Source: Rhizobium sp. CFBP 8762
GTDB taxonomy: Bacteria > Pseudomonadota > Alphaproteobacteria > Rhizobiales > Rhizobiaceae
Direction: 5' to 3'
Length of the DNA stretch: 64,000 bases
Assembly (NCBI RefSeq): GCF_014841565.1
Contig: NZ_JACYUD010000005.1
Span: 248,001-312,000, forward strand
The translations under genes were made by a program, and so were the position numbers. Positions 1-7,842 of this stretch are shown piece by piece (the first letter of the stretch is position 1; each line of letters begins with the position of its first letter). The notes below the pieces were generated by a model. The model was not told where the DNA came from. It saw only the letters and a program-made list of their open reading frames with translations, and did no database searches.

Positions 1-1089
1 GTCTTCTTTCCGGTTCACGCACCATGATGCGAACCAGTGGCGCAGCGCATGAAGGCCGGTGTATTTTGGCGCAAGGATCGGTTGACCCTTTTCATCCACT
101 TCTCCGGTATCCACGGTCACGCCCGCAGCGATCCATGCTGGATGCAATCCGCGCCGAAGGATGTTATTCAACTGCTCGACGTTGCCGACGCCATTCGGGA
201 AACATAGCTCCAACGCCATGACCTTTTCGCCTTTGGCGTCCAGTTTTCCAGTGTCGCGCTTTGGGCAGGCAAGTTTCCATTCGCGCAGTGCGTTAATGAC
301 CATGGGCGGTGCCGGTATCGTCCGTTCACCCGATAAGGATTTCGGTCTGCCGATATCGTTAAACTTGTCAGCGCGTTGATGGACGCGAATTTCACGCTTG
401 TCCATATCCACATCCTGCCAGCGCAACCCGCGCAGTTCGGACGCTCGCAGCCCGCAAAATGTTGCTGTCATGATCAAGGCCCGCCAGCGACCTGTCAGCG
501 ACCCGAGGAGAGCTTTGACCTCGTCTCTGGTGGGAATGTCTACGCCAACCTTTAGACGCCCCTTCTGGCGTTTCTCTTGACGGCTTTCCCCGGATCCTCG
601 CCGCCCTTTCATGTCACGCACGACATTGCGGGCAACAAGCCCGCGTTCTTGCGCATCAGCAATCAATGTCCCCAGGCTGACAAGCACCTTTTTGACCATA
701 GCGGGGGATCGATCGGCAGCCCGCAGTTCATCCTCGAAGGATCGTATCTTTGCGATGGATAGCGATGACAGTTTTGCCGATCCAATTAATGGGACGATGT
801 GCAGCCGCAAATGCCGCTCATAGTCTGCAATGGTCGCACGCTCCAAGCCCGTTGACCTCGCGCTGGCCATCCACAGCTTGCCCGCAGCTTCAACCGTAGC
901 GCTGGCGCTGTCGGCAACGTGAACGCCTTCCCTGACCTCGACGGATGCCGTAGCAGCAAATGTGGACGCATCCTTCTTACGCTCAAACGTTTTCAGGCGG
1001 CGCTTGCCAGCCATATCGACGTAATCGACAACCCAAGCTTCCTTTTCGATGCCTTTGGGCGTGGTCCATTTGCGCTTACGGACGGACAT
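1..1089 (-). CDS. int: Phage tyrosine integrase, C-terminus cut by window edge
   Basis: Site-specific tyrosine recombinase that would integrate and excise the prophage. 363 codons are visible. An N-terminal SAM-like/arm-binding region comes first, then a core-binding domain (around residues 70-170, with 'ERATIADYERHLRLHIVPLI'), then the catalytic domain. The first catalytic Arg lies in 'GLRASELRGLRW' and the H-x-x-R box in 'GLHALRHWFASWC'. The tyrosine nucleophile would lie just past the window edge. The ATG at 1089 is only 3 nt after the stop of the Arc-like gene, so the two genes are probably one leftward transcript. It is a phage-type enzyme, distinct from the chromosomal XerD at 54483. 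Confidence 0.93.
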   Translation of the reverse strand, partial: MSVRKRKWTTPKGIEKEAWVVDYVDMAGKRRLKTFERKKDASTFAATASVEVREGVHVADSASATVEAAGKLWMASARSTGLERATIADYERHLRLHIVPLIGSAKLSSLSIAKIRSFEDELRAADRSPAMVKKVLVSLGTLIADAQERGLVARNVVRDMKGRRGSGESRQEKRQKGRLKVGVDIPTRDEVKALLGSLTGRWRALIMTATFCGLRASELRGLRWQDVDMDKREIRVHQRADKFNDIGRPKSLSGERTIPAPPMVINALREWKLACPKRDTGKLDAKGEKVMALELCFPNGVGNVEQLNNILRRGLHPAWIAAGVTVDTGEVDEKGQPILAPKYTGLHALRHWFASWCVNRKED

Positions 1090-1092
1090 TTG

Positions 1093-1902
1093 TTACTCGG
1101 TAAAGCTAAATGGATCAGAACCTTTTGGTTGCGGCGGTTCTTCGCCCCGCAAACGATATTGAGCTTCTTCTGGAAGTTGCTCAAACCTAACTCGATCCCT
1201 GAGCTTGTCCTGAGGCATGTTACGAATAATTTTTGCGGCAGCTTCCAAGTCTCCTGACCGTATACTTTCTGCTATGCCTTCAAGGCTACGCGAAGGTAAA
1301 ACGCGAGCTAAAAAGTGAGCGTCTTCATAAGAGTCAGCGTCTTGTGGGCGCGGTACAGCAAATTTTTCGGTTTTACCTGTTCGGGTTTGCATTTTTTGTT
1401 CTTCTTCATCCAGTTCATACTGATCCTCTTGCTCTTTGAACTGAATTTCCGACAAGCGGTTCTGGTAACTAAACCAGAGTGACGCAACTTCGTCGCGTAT
1501 TTCGCTATCCACTCCAGTGACGCGGCCACTTACGATACCTTGGACAGTGTCCTGCATGTCGATAACGAATTGATTAATTCGTCCGTCTGATTTGCCGGAA
1601 GCCAAGGCAGCAAGTAGGTTAGCCATGTGCTCCATGCGATCATCAATATCCCACTGCTTGGGATATTCACGCTCCAAAAGGCGTAAAATTTCTTCTCCAG
1701 CCGTTCTACCTTGGCGCTGAGCGTAGACCGATATGCGATCCATTAGGTCTTCAGGCAGTTCAGGTAGGCCACGAAACGATTGTTCAAGACGCTGCACGAT
1801 TTCGGCGTTTACGGAACGGTTATTTTGCCTCGCTGACTCGGTAACCGTGAGCTTCATCTCTTCAGTGAGTCTCAGTTTAAGCTGAGGGTCCTCTCTCGCC
1901 AT
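1093..1902 (-). CDS. Arc-family ribbon-helix-helix DNA-binding protein, probable phage repressor
   Basis: 269 aa. Residues 1-45 form an Arc/MetJ-type ribbon-helix-helix domain ('REDPQLKLRLTEEMK', 'SVNAEIVQRLEQSF'). A second, similar segment around residues 52-80 ('PEDLMDRISVYAQRQGRT') may be another RHH-like unit. The rest is charged and helical with no family I recognise; P22 Arc is only 53 aa. It is the first leftward gene and is divergent from the early operon. Palindromes sit in the promoter spacers between them (1929-1989), as the Arc operator does in P22. I infer that it controls lysogeny and integrase expression. No CI-like repressor is visible in the window. Confidence 0.85.
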   Translation of the reverse strand: MAREDPQLKLRLTEEMKLTVTESARQNNRSVNAEIVQRLEQSFRGLPELPEDLMDRISVYAQRQGRTAGEEILRLLEREYPKQWDIDDRMEHMANLLAALASGKSDGRINQFVIDMQDTVQGIVSGRVTGVDSEIRDEVASLWFSYQNRLSEIQFKEQEDQYELDEEEQKMQTRTGKTEKFAVPRPQDADSYEDAHFLARVLPSRSLEGIAESIRSGDLEAAAKIIRNMPQDKLRDRVRFEQLPEEAQYRLRGEEPPQPKGSDPFSFTE

Positions 1903-1928
1903 AACGATCTCCTTAACAATTTCTCAAG

Positions 1929-1989
1929 GTTATGCACCACTGTGGTCTTGACTTCAAGTAACCACGGTGGTTAGGTGATCACCGTGGTT
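1929..1989. promoter_or_regulatory. Divergent promoters with three palindromic operators
   Basis: Three related palindromes lie between the divergent Arc-like and HTH genes: ACCACTGTGGT (1936-1946), AACCACGGTGGTT (1960-1972) and a half-conserved copy ending GTGGTT (1977-1989). A leftward promoter can be read as TTGAAG (complement of 1952-1957), a 17-nt spacer and CATAAC (complement of 1929-1934), with the first palindrome inside its spacer. A rightward promoter can be read as TTGACT (1948-1953), a 17-nt spacer and TTAGGT (1971-1976), with the second palindrome in its spacer. The palindromes are seen directly. The promoters and the binding by the Arc-like protein are inference. Confidence 0.7.
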
Positions 1990-2018
1990 AACATCTGGTT
2001 ACGAAGGGACTGTAAGTA

Positions 2019-2204
2019 ATGGCAGATACCGTAAAAACTGAATTGATCTGGGGTGGAGCTGAGATTGCGAAAATTATAGGCCGCACCCAACGTGTAACAT
2101 TTTCCTTGCTCGAAAAGGGCGAGCTACCAGCCAAGAAAGTTGGCGGACGCTGGGTTGCCGAACGCGGCAAATTGATTGCGTTTTTCATGGAGCCAGCAGC
2201 ATGA
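2019..2204 (+). CDS. Small helix-turn-helix protein, excisionase-like
   Basis: 61 aa and the first gene of the rightward early operon. Residues 10-50 ('GGAEIAKIIGRTQRVTFSLL', 'AKKVGGRWVAERGKL') have the pattern of a short MerR/excisionase-type winged helix found in phage DNA-binding proteins. It sits 116 bp from the divergent Arc-like gene with the operator palindromes between them. It could be a Cro-like antagonist or an excisionase partner of the integrase, and the sequence alone does not decide which. Its stop overlaps an ATG at 2201. Confidence 0.72.
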   Translation: MADTVKTELIWGGAEIAKIIGRTQRVTFSLLEKGELPAKKVGGRWVAERGKLIAFFMEPAA

Positions 2205-2281
2205 GCCAGACAAAGAGAAAGCCCGGAGAGGTTGCACCCTCTGCCGAGCTTGGTTCTCAGTATCCCGCGAAGGAAACCAAA

Positions 2282-3022
2282 ATGAACGATTATTGCAATA
2301 ACATCGAAGTTCTTAAAAATCCAGTAATGAGCCGCAGAAAGGCACTGGGCTTGATGGCTGTTGTTTCCGTCGCCCCTACCACCGTTGTCGGCGGTGTGCT
2401 TGCAAGTCCTGTATTCACCACATCGCACTTGCAAACTCTATTCGACAAGCATTCTGAGGCGTGGAGAGCAGATTGCAATGCTTGGGACGCCCTCGCGGTT
2501 TTTGCGGATGACCCGGCCCTAAGCGACACTTGGATTGAACATGTAGAGGTTGCAACGCTAGTAGGCGCCGCAGATCAAAATGGCGTATCAACACGCACAC
2601 CAATCTACAAAGGCTCAAAAGAAGCCATCGAGGCATATTATCTCAATCGGCTGCGTTTACGTGTGGATTTCAATTCGTCAACGGCCACGGATCGCGAAAG
2701 GCAATCTGTAGAACGTTGCCAAGCGAGGATCGCTGAAAAGTGCGCCGAGCTAGATGCCATCAAGGCATCGAACAAGAAGATACATGACGATGCCGGTTAC
2801 ACTGCTGCATTGGCCGCAGCGCAGGCGTCTTCTGATCATGTAAAAGCGATTGAAGCTCAAATACTGTCTTACGCGCCCTACAATATGGCAGAGGTCAGGG
2901 CTCAGGCGAGATGGATTTCACAAGTCTACGCCGACCACGAATATAGCTATCTGCATGAACGCACGGACGTGCTGGAAACTTTGCTTGCGACGCTGAGTAA
3001 GGCTGCCGAGGTGACGGTATGA
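2282..3022 (+). CDS. Hypothetical protein with Tat-like N-terminus
   Basis: 246 aa from the ATG at 2282, chosen because AGGA at 2271-2274 lies 7 nt upstream. An ATG at 2201 overlapping the previous stop would add 27 residues. About 16 residues after the start comes 'MSRRKALGLMAVVSVAP' followed by 'TTVVGGVLASP', which has the twin-arginine, hydrophobic core and AxxA-like layout of a Tat signal or membrane anchor. The rest is largely helical, with a coiled-coil-like stretch around residues 145-200. I do not recognise the family. An exported or anchored early phage protein is unusual; it might act in superinfection exclusion, but nothing shows this directly. Confidence 0.7.
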   Translation: MNDYCNNIEVLKNPVMSRRKALGLMAVVSVAPTTVVGGVLASPVFTTSHLQTLFDKHSEAWRADCNAWDALAVFADDPALSDTWIEHVEVATLVGAADQNGVSTRTPIYKGSKEAIEAYYLNRLRLRVDFNSSTATDRERQSVERCQARIAEKCAELDAIKASNKKIHDDAGYTAALAAAQASSDHVKAIEAQILSYAPYNMAEVRAQARWISQVYADHEYSYLHERTDVLETLLATLSKAAEVTV

Positions 3023-3324
3023 TCAAGATTACCGAAGATCATCTTGATCACCTGTACGACACCATTGAGGTAATGAACCTCGCCATCCACACCCTTGGCA
3101 ACGGCGATGCTGGGGCGCAAGCACAACAATCCCTTTCGTGGATTTTGGGCACCAGCAGACGTCGCTTAGAGGGCGTCCGAAACGACATTGAATTGTTGAA
3201 AAGCGAAATGGCTGGCGCGGACTATCCAGCGACTGACCCACTCTTAGAACTTGGCACCCAGATTTTGGCGGTCATGGAGAGGATACAACGGCAGCGGTCT
3301 GCACGCGAAAGAGGTACGACATGA
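3019..3324 (+). CDS. Hypothetical phage protein
   Basis: 101 aa. The start overlaps the stop of the previous gene by 4 nt (ATGA) and the end overlaps the helicase start in the same way, so it belongs to the coupled early operon. The sequence is helical and acidic-basic mixed with a basic tail ('ERIQRQRSARERGTT'). No signal, membrane segment or known motif is visible. Confidence 0.75.
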   Translation: MIKITEDHLDHLYDTIEVMNLAIHTLGNGDAGAQAQQSLSWILGTSRRRLEGVRNDIELLKSEMAGADYPATDPLLELGTQILAVMERIQRQRSARERGTT

Positions 3325-4928
3325 CGGCTCTTCGCGACTATCAAACAGCGGCGGTCAGCGCAATTGTTTCCGCTGTCCAAAGTGGACAAAACCCTGTTGC
3401 CAGCCTTCCGACCGGCGCAGGTAAAAGCATGGTAGTAGCTGGCATCGTTGATCGTCTGTCGGTACGTGGCAATGAACGTATCGTTGTAACTGTGCCGTCC
3501 AGGGAACTCGCTGAACAAAACGAGAAGGCGTTGCGCAGACTGCTTCCATCAGCCGATATCGGAGTTGTCTGTGCATCTCTGGGCAGAAAGGAACTGGGCT
3601 CACGTATTCTTGTTGGAACACCCCAGAGCCTCGCTGGCGTCATTAATTTCGATCCCGATCACATCATTGTTGATGAAGCTCACCAAATGCCGCTTCACAA
3701 GGGCTCTTGGTTTGCGCGTCTGTTTGCGGGACTTCCACGGGGGCGGGATACATCTAGGGTCGGGTTGAGTGCTACCACCTTCCGAACTGCCGATGGAGCG
3801 ATCTTTGGTAGCAAGGCGTGGTTCAACTCGCAGCCATTCGAAATCGGTGTGAATGAGTTAGTGCAGCGGGGATTTCTAGCCCCGGTGCGATATGTTGCGC
3901 CTGATGCTCGCATGACAACGAAAGGCGTTTCCAAAAGCGCAGGCGATTATAACCAAAGCCAGCTTGTGCGGGCAAATCTTGATCAAGTTGATGCTCAAAT
4001 TGATATCTTTGTTGCCGCGCTGGCAGACCGGTCGAAAGGGCTGATATTTGCTGTCACCGTTGATCATGCTGAGGCGTATGTTGCATCGCTAAGGCGTCAC
4101 GGCATTAGAGGATCGCTCATCATTGGCGCGATGTCTCAGGCAGATAGAGAGGCCTCCGTCAAATCCTATAAGCAGGGGAGAACCCGCGTTGCGGTGACAG
4201 TTCAAGCGGCGCTAACGGGCTTTGATGTCCCCGACATCGACTTGATAGCATCGTGCCGCCCAACGATGTCGCCAATTATTCACACGCAATCTGTCGGACG
4301 CGGCACACGCCCATACGAAGGCAAGTCCGACTGCTTAGTGTTGGACTTTGCGGGCAACGTAAAAACTTTTGGTCCGGTTCATGATCCTCATTTCGACAAA
4401 TCAGGGCAGCCGCTTGGAGGGATTGCACCTTGGCGCCCATGCCCGGCATGCACAACTTACAATCACGTTCAAGCGCATACGTGCCTTCACTGTGAGCGTG
4501 TCCTGAAAGCGCGGAAAGCCGTTACCGCTGAGCAGCTTGAATACGGGTCGATTAACTGGGGTCCTGAGCAAGCAGCAGTGACTGCACTGACAGAGGTTCG
4601 CGGCTTTCGGGGGCTGTCTGTGGAGTCGATTGCTTTGCATGCTTACCGGAAACCGTCGACTGGCGGGTTATCATGTATGCTTTCAGTTGGGCTTGGAGGT
4701 GAAGCAATTATCCGCGTTTGGCACAAGCATCTTAGCACCCGCTGGTGGCGCGACTTATGGGCAATGTTGCTCGGTGACTTGCCTGCCCCTGAAACCCTTG
4801 AAGAGGCCTACGCGAGGCGCGGCGAGCTTGTCAGGCCCGCATCAATTGACATTGAGCGCAATGGCAGTTTCTGGAGCATCACAGCCGCCGCCTATGACGA
4901 TGAAGTGGAAGAGAGGGCCGCTGCATGA
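3321..4928 (+). CDS. SF2 DEAH-type helicase with C-terminal zinc finger
   Basis: 535 aa ATP-dependent DNA or RNA unwinding enzyme, probably for phage replication. Motif I is 'LPTGAGKSMVVAG' (about residue 29), motif II is 'IIVDEAHQMP' (about 115), motif III is 'GLSATTFR' (about 149) and motif VI is 'QSVGRGTRPY' (about 325). This is the ResIII/UvrB-like helicase fold. After the helicase core a four-cysteine cluster, 'CPACTTYNHVQAHTCLHC', forms a likely zinc ribbon around residues 372-390. It is coupled by ATGA overlaps to both neighbours and directly precedes the replication initiator, which supports a role at the phage origin. Confidence 0.9.
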   Translation: MTALRDYQTAAVSAIVSAVQSGQNPVASLPTGAGKSMVVAGIVDRLSVRGNERIVVTVPSRELAEQNEKALRRLLPSADIGVVCASLGRKELGSRILVGTPQSLAGVINFDPDHIIVDEAHQMPLHKGSWFARLFAGLPRGRDTSRVGLSATTFRTADGAIFGSKAWFNSQPFEIGVNELVQRGFLAPVRYVAPDARMTTKGVSKSAGDYNQSQLVRANLDQVDAQIDIFVAALADRSKGLIFAVTVDHAEAYVASLRRHGIRGSLIIGAMSQADREASVKSYKQGRTRVAVTVQAALTGFDVPDIDLIASCRPTMSPIIHTQSVGRGTRPYEGKSDCLVLDFAGNVKTFGPVHDPHFDKSGQPLGGIAPWRPCPACTTYNHVQAHTCLHCERVLKARKAVTAEQLEYGSINWGPEQAAVTALTEVRGFRGLSVESIALHAYRKPSTGGLSCMLSVGLGGEAIIRVWHKHLSTRWWRDLWAMLLGDLPAPETLEEAYARRGELVRPASIDIERNGSFWSITAAAYDDEVEERAAA

Positions 4929-5770
4929 TCCAGGCAAACGGCTTCTACTTGATGCCAACCTTGCCAAGGGAATTGGCGGGCCATCTGAAAGCTATGCCAC
5001 GCGATAAACAAGCGTGGCCTGAAGATTTTCGCAAAGCATACGATCTATGCCATTCGGAATTTTGGCAGGCCAAAAAAGAGTTTTCAACGTGGATCCGAAA
5101 GGACCGCGATTCTCGCATGAACAGGACGGCAAAGGCTATCCTTCTCCTGATTCTTGATTGTCTGAACTGTGACACTGGTCGATGTGACCCGTCGCATCAA
5201 TTCATTGCCGATGAAATTGGTATCAGCGTGCGCACTGTTGAGCGAACCATTCCGAGGATTGTTGCTTCTCAATGGCTGTTCGTATTGCGGCGCGGACGCA
5301 CAACAACGAACTTCTATCGGATTTGTGCGCCTGTCTCAAAGGTCAATCATATTCTTGATTATTCAACCACACTCAAGGAACGGAGAACAGAGGAAAGAGA
5401 AGAGCGTCGGTACCATCATGGCCGATTAAGTGACCCGACAAAAATGGCGGATCACTCACACCACGAACCGACAAAAATGGCGGATCACGAACCGACAAAA
5501 ATGGCGGGTCATGAACCGACACAAATGGCGGGTAAACATATGAAGAGAACATGGGAAGATGAACATGGGAACAAGGGGTCTTGCTCTGAAGGTAGTGAGG
5601 GTACGTATACGCATGTGCGCACGAGAAACGAATCTATCCCTGATGATGAAGCCGCTTTTTCCCGCTGGATAAATGCACACATTCCTGACCGTACCCGCCA
5701 CCGAGAAGCGTTGAAGCTCTTGCGTGAGCGACGAATGACGCCCGAAGATTTGCGGAGGCTTGCTGCATGA
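4925..5770 (+). CDS. Replication initiator-like HTH protein with internal iterons
   Basis: 281 aa. Residues about 60-125 carry a winged HTH of the HTH_36 type ('HQFIADEIGISVRTVERTIP') as in lambda O-like and other phage initiators. Residues about 170-203 are four tandem repeats of 'EPTKMADH' type, encoded by near-identical DNA repeats at 5434-5534. The C-terminal 50 residues ('AFSRWINAHIPDRTRHREAL') form a helical domain. Lambda places its origin iterons inside gene O, and the same logic is seen here. The preceding SF2 helicase gene would serve loading or unwinding. The function is inferred from architecture and position. Confidence 0.82.
   Translation: MIQANGFYLMPTLPRELAGHLKAMPRDKQAWPEDFRKAYDLCHSEFWQAKKEFSTWIRKDRDSRMNRTAKAILLLILDCLNCDTGRCDPSHQFIADEIGISVRTVERTIPRIVASQWLFVLRRGRTTTNFYRICAPVSKVNHILDYSTTLKERRTEEREERRYHHGRLSDPTKMADHSHHEPTKMADHEPTKMAGHEPTQMAGKHMKRTWEDEHGNKGSCSEGSEGTYTHVRTRNESIPDDEAAFSRWINAHIPDRTRHREALKLLRERRMTPEDLRRLAA
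5434..5534 (+). repeat. Four direct repeats, candidate phage replication origin
   Basis: The core CCGACAAAAATGGCGG occurs at 5435, 5468 and 5492, with a one-base variant (CCGACACAAATGGCGG) at 5516. The spacing is 33, 24 and 24 bp. The repeats are more alike at the DNA level than the protein needs and lie in the middle of the initiator gene, as in lambda ori. Purine- and A-rich sequence follows from about 5532. The repeats are seen directly; the origin function is inference. Confidence 0.75.
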
Positions 5771-5940
5771 GTGAGCAACTCGACTTGTTTGTTTGGGCTG
5801 ACAATCGCACGACTGCCCGTATCATTGACATAACTCCGATCATTGTTCGGCTCATGCCTGAGATAGACCGTGTCTATACCACTCCGGCGGTTGTCATACG
5901 CCCACAGTTCGGAAGCATACGAACGAGAGGTGCAGCATGA
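5767..5940 (+). CDS. Small hypothetical phage protein
   Basis: 57 aa ('MSEQLDLFVWADNRTTARII' onward). The ATG overlaps the initiator stop (ATGA) and its own stop overlaps the next start in the same way. No domain is recognised. Support comes from the unbroken chain of coupled starts in this operon. Confidence 0.65.
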   Translation: MSEQLDLFVWADNRTTARIIDITPIIVRLMPEIDRVYTTPAVVIRPQFGSIRTRGAA

Positions 5941-6101
5941 ACGATACCGAACTGACCGACGAGCAAATTCGCGCCATGGAGCGCAAGCTGCTTCAAGACA
6001 CGTCGCGGTGGCCGATTGTCGAGGTGCGCAAGAAGCGTTTGATACCAACTGGAAAGCATCCGGTTAGCGTCCGGCAGCATCGAAAGGAGGGTAAGTCATG
6101 A
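5937..6101 (+). CDS. Small hypothetical phage protein
   Basis: 54 aa, highly charged and basic at the C-terminus ('RQHRKEGKS'). It starts at an ATGA overlap with the previous gene and its stop overlaps the next start. A strong Shine-Dalgarno (AAAGGAGG, 6083-6090) near its end serves the next gene. No function can be assigned. Confidence 0.65.
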   Translation: MNDTELTDEQIRAMERKLLQDTSRWPIVEVRKKRLIPTGKHPVSVRQHRKEGKS

Positions 6102-6202
6102 GCCAGTTGAGCGGATTTCTGATGATGTGCCTGCTGGTGATGTGGCTCTTTGTGCTGCCCGCCTACGCAATTTTCTGTTTCCTGTGGAGGCCATGGAAAT
6201 GA
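6098..6202 (+). CDS. 34-residue membrane peptide
   Basis: 34 aa, nearly all one hydrophobic helix ('FLMMCLLVMWLFVLPAYAIF') with a short basic tail. A strong Shine-Dalgarno, AAAGGAGG, ends 7 nt before the ATG at 6098. It overlaps the next gene start at 6199. It is a candidate single-pass inner-membrane peptide of the early operon; the role is unknown. Confidence 0.6.
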   Translation: MSQLSGFLMMCLLVMWLFVLPAYAIFCFLWRPWK

Positions 6203-6660
6203 CAGAACAAGCTTTGACCGTAACCCAGACCGATGATGGGCATTATCAGGTATCGGACGCTGACGGTTTCGCCGTTGGCGGTCCGTTCGATACCAATGCG
6301 CAGGCATGGGCGGCGCTGGATGAATTGGCCGGCGAACATCGTATTCCGAAGCAGGCCAAGGTGCGCAAGCGCGGCAAGAAAATGAAGGCAACGCCGGAAC
6401 CGCCAAAAGCAAACCCGCGCGATGGCAAGCGCCGGGGAGCCAAAGCAGCGGCGAAAGTCTCGAAAGTCAGTCGCAAAATGAAGCTGGCGGCAGCCAAGGC
6501 CCCCGGATGGATTCGCCGCGGCAACTCGGCCAAATTCGACCCGAATGCGCAGCGCGCGTATCGCGATAACAAGCTTGGTACGTTCGGTGCAGCATCCGAG
6601 GTCCGGCGCATCGATCCCGCTGTCTATCTCGCAGAAAAAGCAGCGCGGGGAGAGGCGTAA
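6199..6660 (+). CDS. Basic hypothetical phage protein
   Basis: 153 aa from the ATG at 6199, chosen because GGAGG (6186-6190) lies 8 nt upstream and the ATG overlaps the previous stop. The in-frame ATG at 6193 is only 2 nt from that site. The N-terminal 60 residues are acidic-neutral ('DGHYQVSDADGFAVGGPFDT'). The rest is very rich in Lys, Arg and Ala, with an 'AKAAAKVSKVSRKMKLAAAK' stretch typical of nucleic-acid binding tails. The specific function is unknown. Confidence 0.7.
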   Translation: MTEQALTVTQTDDGHYQVSDADGFAVGGPFDTNAQAWAALDELAGEHRIPKQAKVRKRGKKMKATPEPPKANPRDGKRRGAKAAAKVSKVSRKMKLAAAKAPGWIRRGNSAKFDPNAQRAYRDNKLGTFGAASEVRRIDPAVYLAEKAARGEA

Positions 6661-6662
6661 CG

Positions 6663-7103
6663 TTGAGGCACCGGGTCAACATCCACAAGATTGCCAGAGA
6701 ATGCTCTGTAAGGCTGCTGGACGCGCATGAGCATAGTCCGGCGAGCCGTAGACCCTTCGAATGTTACTGCAAGCGTACGGTGCGCGAAATTGGCGAGGAA
6801 TACGGGGAAGGGCACTTGCGCCTTGTCTTCATGTTGATGACCGGCACAAAGGCAAACGCCCGAGAACTGTATGCCGATATGATTAAAGCCGTTTCCCGGC
6901 TGATTGTTACGAACCCCGGCTTGGAAAAGCGCCGCACGCTGGTTGATGAGTTCAACTCTATCGATCTGGGCAGGCTTCGCCGCAATGTCAAAGCCGCAAA
7001 TTTCGGCATACCCAACAGCCACGTCTTGCAGGTGTTGATTACCACCAAGTTTTCCAAACCAGTGCAGAGCGATTTGCTCGACATGATTGAGGATGCAGCA
7101 TGA
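6663..7103 (+). CDS. Hypothetical phage protein, TTG start
   Basis: 146 aa. The first in-frame start is TTG at 6663, just after the previous stop, with a purine-rich stretch (GGGGAGAGG) upstream. It ends in an ATGA overlap with the next gene. It is helical and basic, with two Cys near the N-terminus ('ARECSVRLLDAH', 'PFECYCKRTV'). It has no match I can name. Phage regulators often lie in this position. Confidence 0.7.
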   Translation: MRHRVNIHKIARECSVRLLDAHEHSPASRRPFECYCKRTVREIGEEYGEGHLRLVFMLMTGTKANARELYADMIKAVSRLIVTNPGLEKRRTLVDEFNSIDLGRLRRNVKAANFGIPNSHVLQVLITTKFSKPVQSDLLDMIEDAA

Positions 7104-7732
7104 AATTTCAGGACTGGACCGCCAGAACCGTCGAAGACCGCATCATTGAAATGGCAGATACGTCGCGGCTGTTGCCGGGTGTGAAGGGGCCGAAAGAGTT
7201 CGGTAACGGAATGCCGGAGGCTGTGAAGCGATATGACGAGTTGGAGCTATCCAAGGTCACCCGGATCAAGAAACGCGCCACAGGGGCCGCTATCGACCGA
7301 ATGGAACAGGTATGGGCGTGGATTAATGCCCTACCTGACAAGGCAGATCGCGAGCTGATTTACGCCTGGTCATGGGTGAAGGTGCGCAAAGGCATGAAAA
7401 TATCGGCATTTGCAGAAGAAAATGACATGAACGAAAGAACTTTGCGCCGGGCTGTAACCCATGTGTGCCAGGGGATTGCGGACACGCTAAACCGAAAGGC
7501 CACTGTACGGCTTGATGGGGTGGATTGCGCCGTGTCCGAAAATGAGAGAGAAACGCAATCACAAACGGTAACGTCCGAAAGTTGCGTCAAGAACTGGCGC
7601 CAGCCGGACGCTAGGCCGCAGATCGACACTTCTCTCCCACGCTGGAGAGTAATCGAACCCCCGGTAATCCGGGTGCGGCACAATCAGCCAGAGACACCTA
7701 CGCCGCGAGCAGAAGGCCAAGGCGCAAGGTGA
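7100..7732 (+). CDS. DUF6362-like HTH regulator
   Basis: 210 aa. The central region (about residues 60-135) has the layout of DUF6362 phage proteins: a helix bundle with 'DRMEQVWAWINALP', 'AWSWVKVRKGMKISAFAEEN' and an HTH ('MNERTLRRAVTHVCQGIADT'). The C-terminal 70 residues are low-complexity and probably disordered. Being the last sizeable early gene before the late operon, it may control late transcription, but that is inference. It starts with an ATGA overlap. Confidence 0.72.
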   Translation: MKFQDWTARTVEDRIIEMADTSRLLPGVKGPKEFGNGMPEAVKRYDELELSKVTRIKKRATGAAIDRMEQVWAWINALPDKADRELIYAWSWVKVRKGMKISAFAEENDMNERTLRRAVTHVCQGIADTLNRKATVRLDGVDCAVSENERETQSQTVTSESCVKNWRQPDARPQIDTSLPRWRVIEPPVIRVRHNQPETPTPRAEGQGAR

Positions 7733-7842
7733 GCAGATCGCCCGGTAGGGCGAAAGAGATCAGAACGGCGGCGTGGAAGGACACGCAAGCGGCTATCGAG
7801 GCGGCCATCTACACCCGCCAGTGTATCGAACCGGGACGCTAA
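7729..7842 (+). CDS. Possible 37-residue coupled ORF
   Basis: GTG at 7729 overlaps the stop of the DUF6362-like gene (GTGA). The reading frame gives a basic 37-residue peptide containing 'AAWKDTQAAIEAAIYTRQ' and ends at TAA 7840-7842, which overlaps an ATG. The only support is the coupling pattern, and there is no good Shine-Dalgarno. Confidence 0.35.
   Translation: MSRSPGRAKEIRTAAWKDTQAAIEAAIYTRQCIEPGR

Noticed and set aside
5434-5534. CRISPR-like array
   Set aside because: The repeats are short, separated by only 8-17 bp of non-spacer sequence, and lie in frame inside a gene; iterons explain them better.
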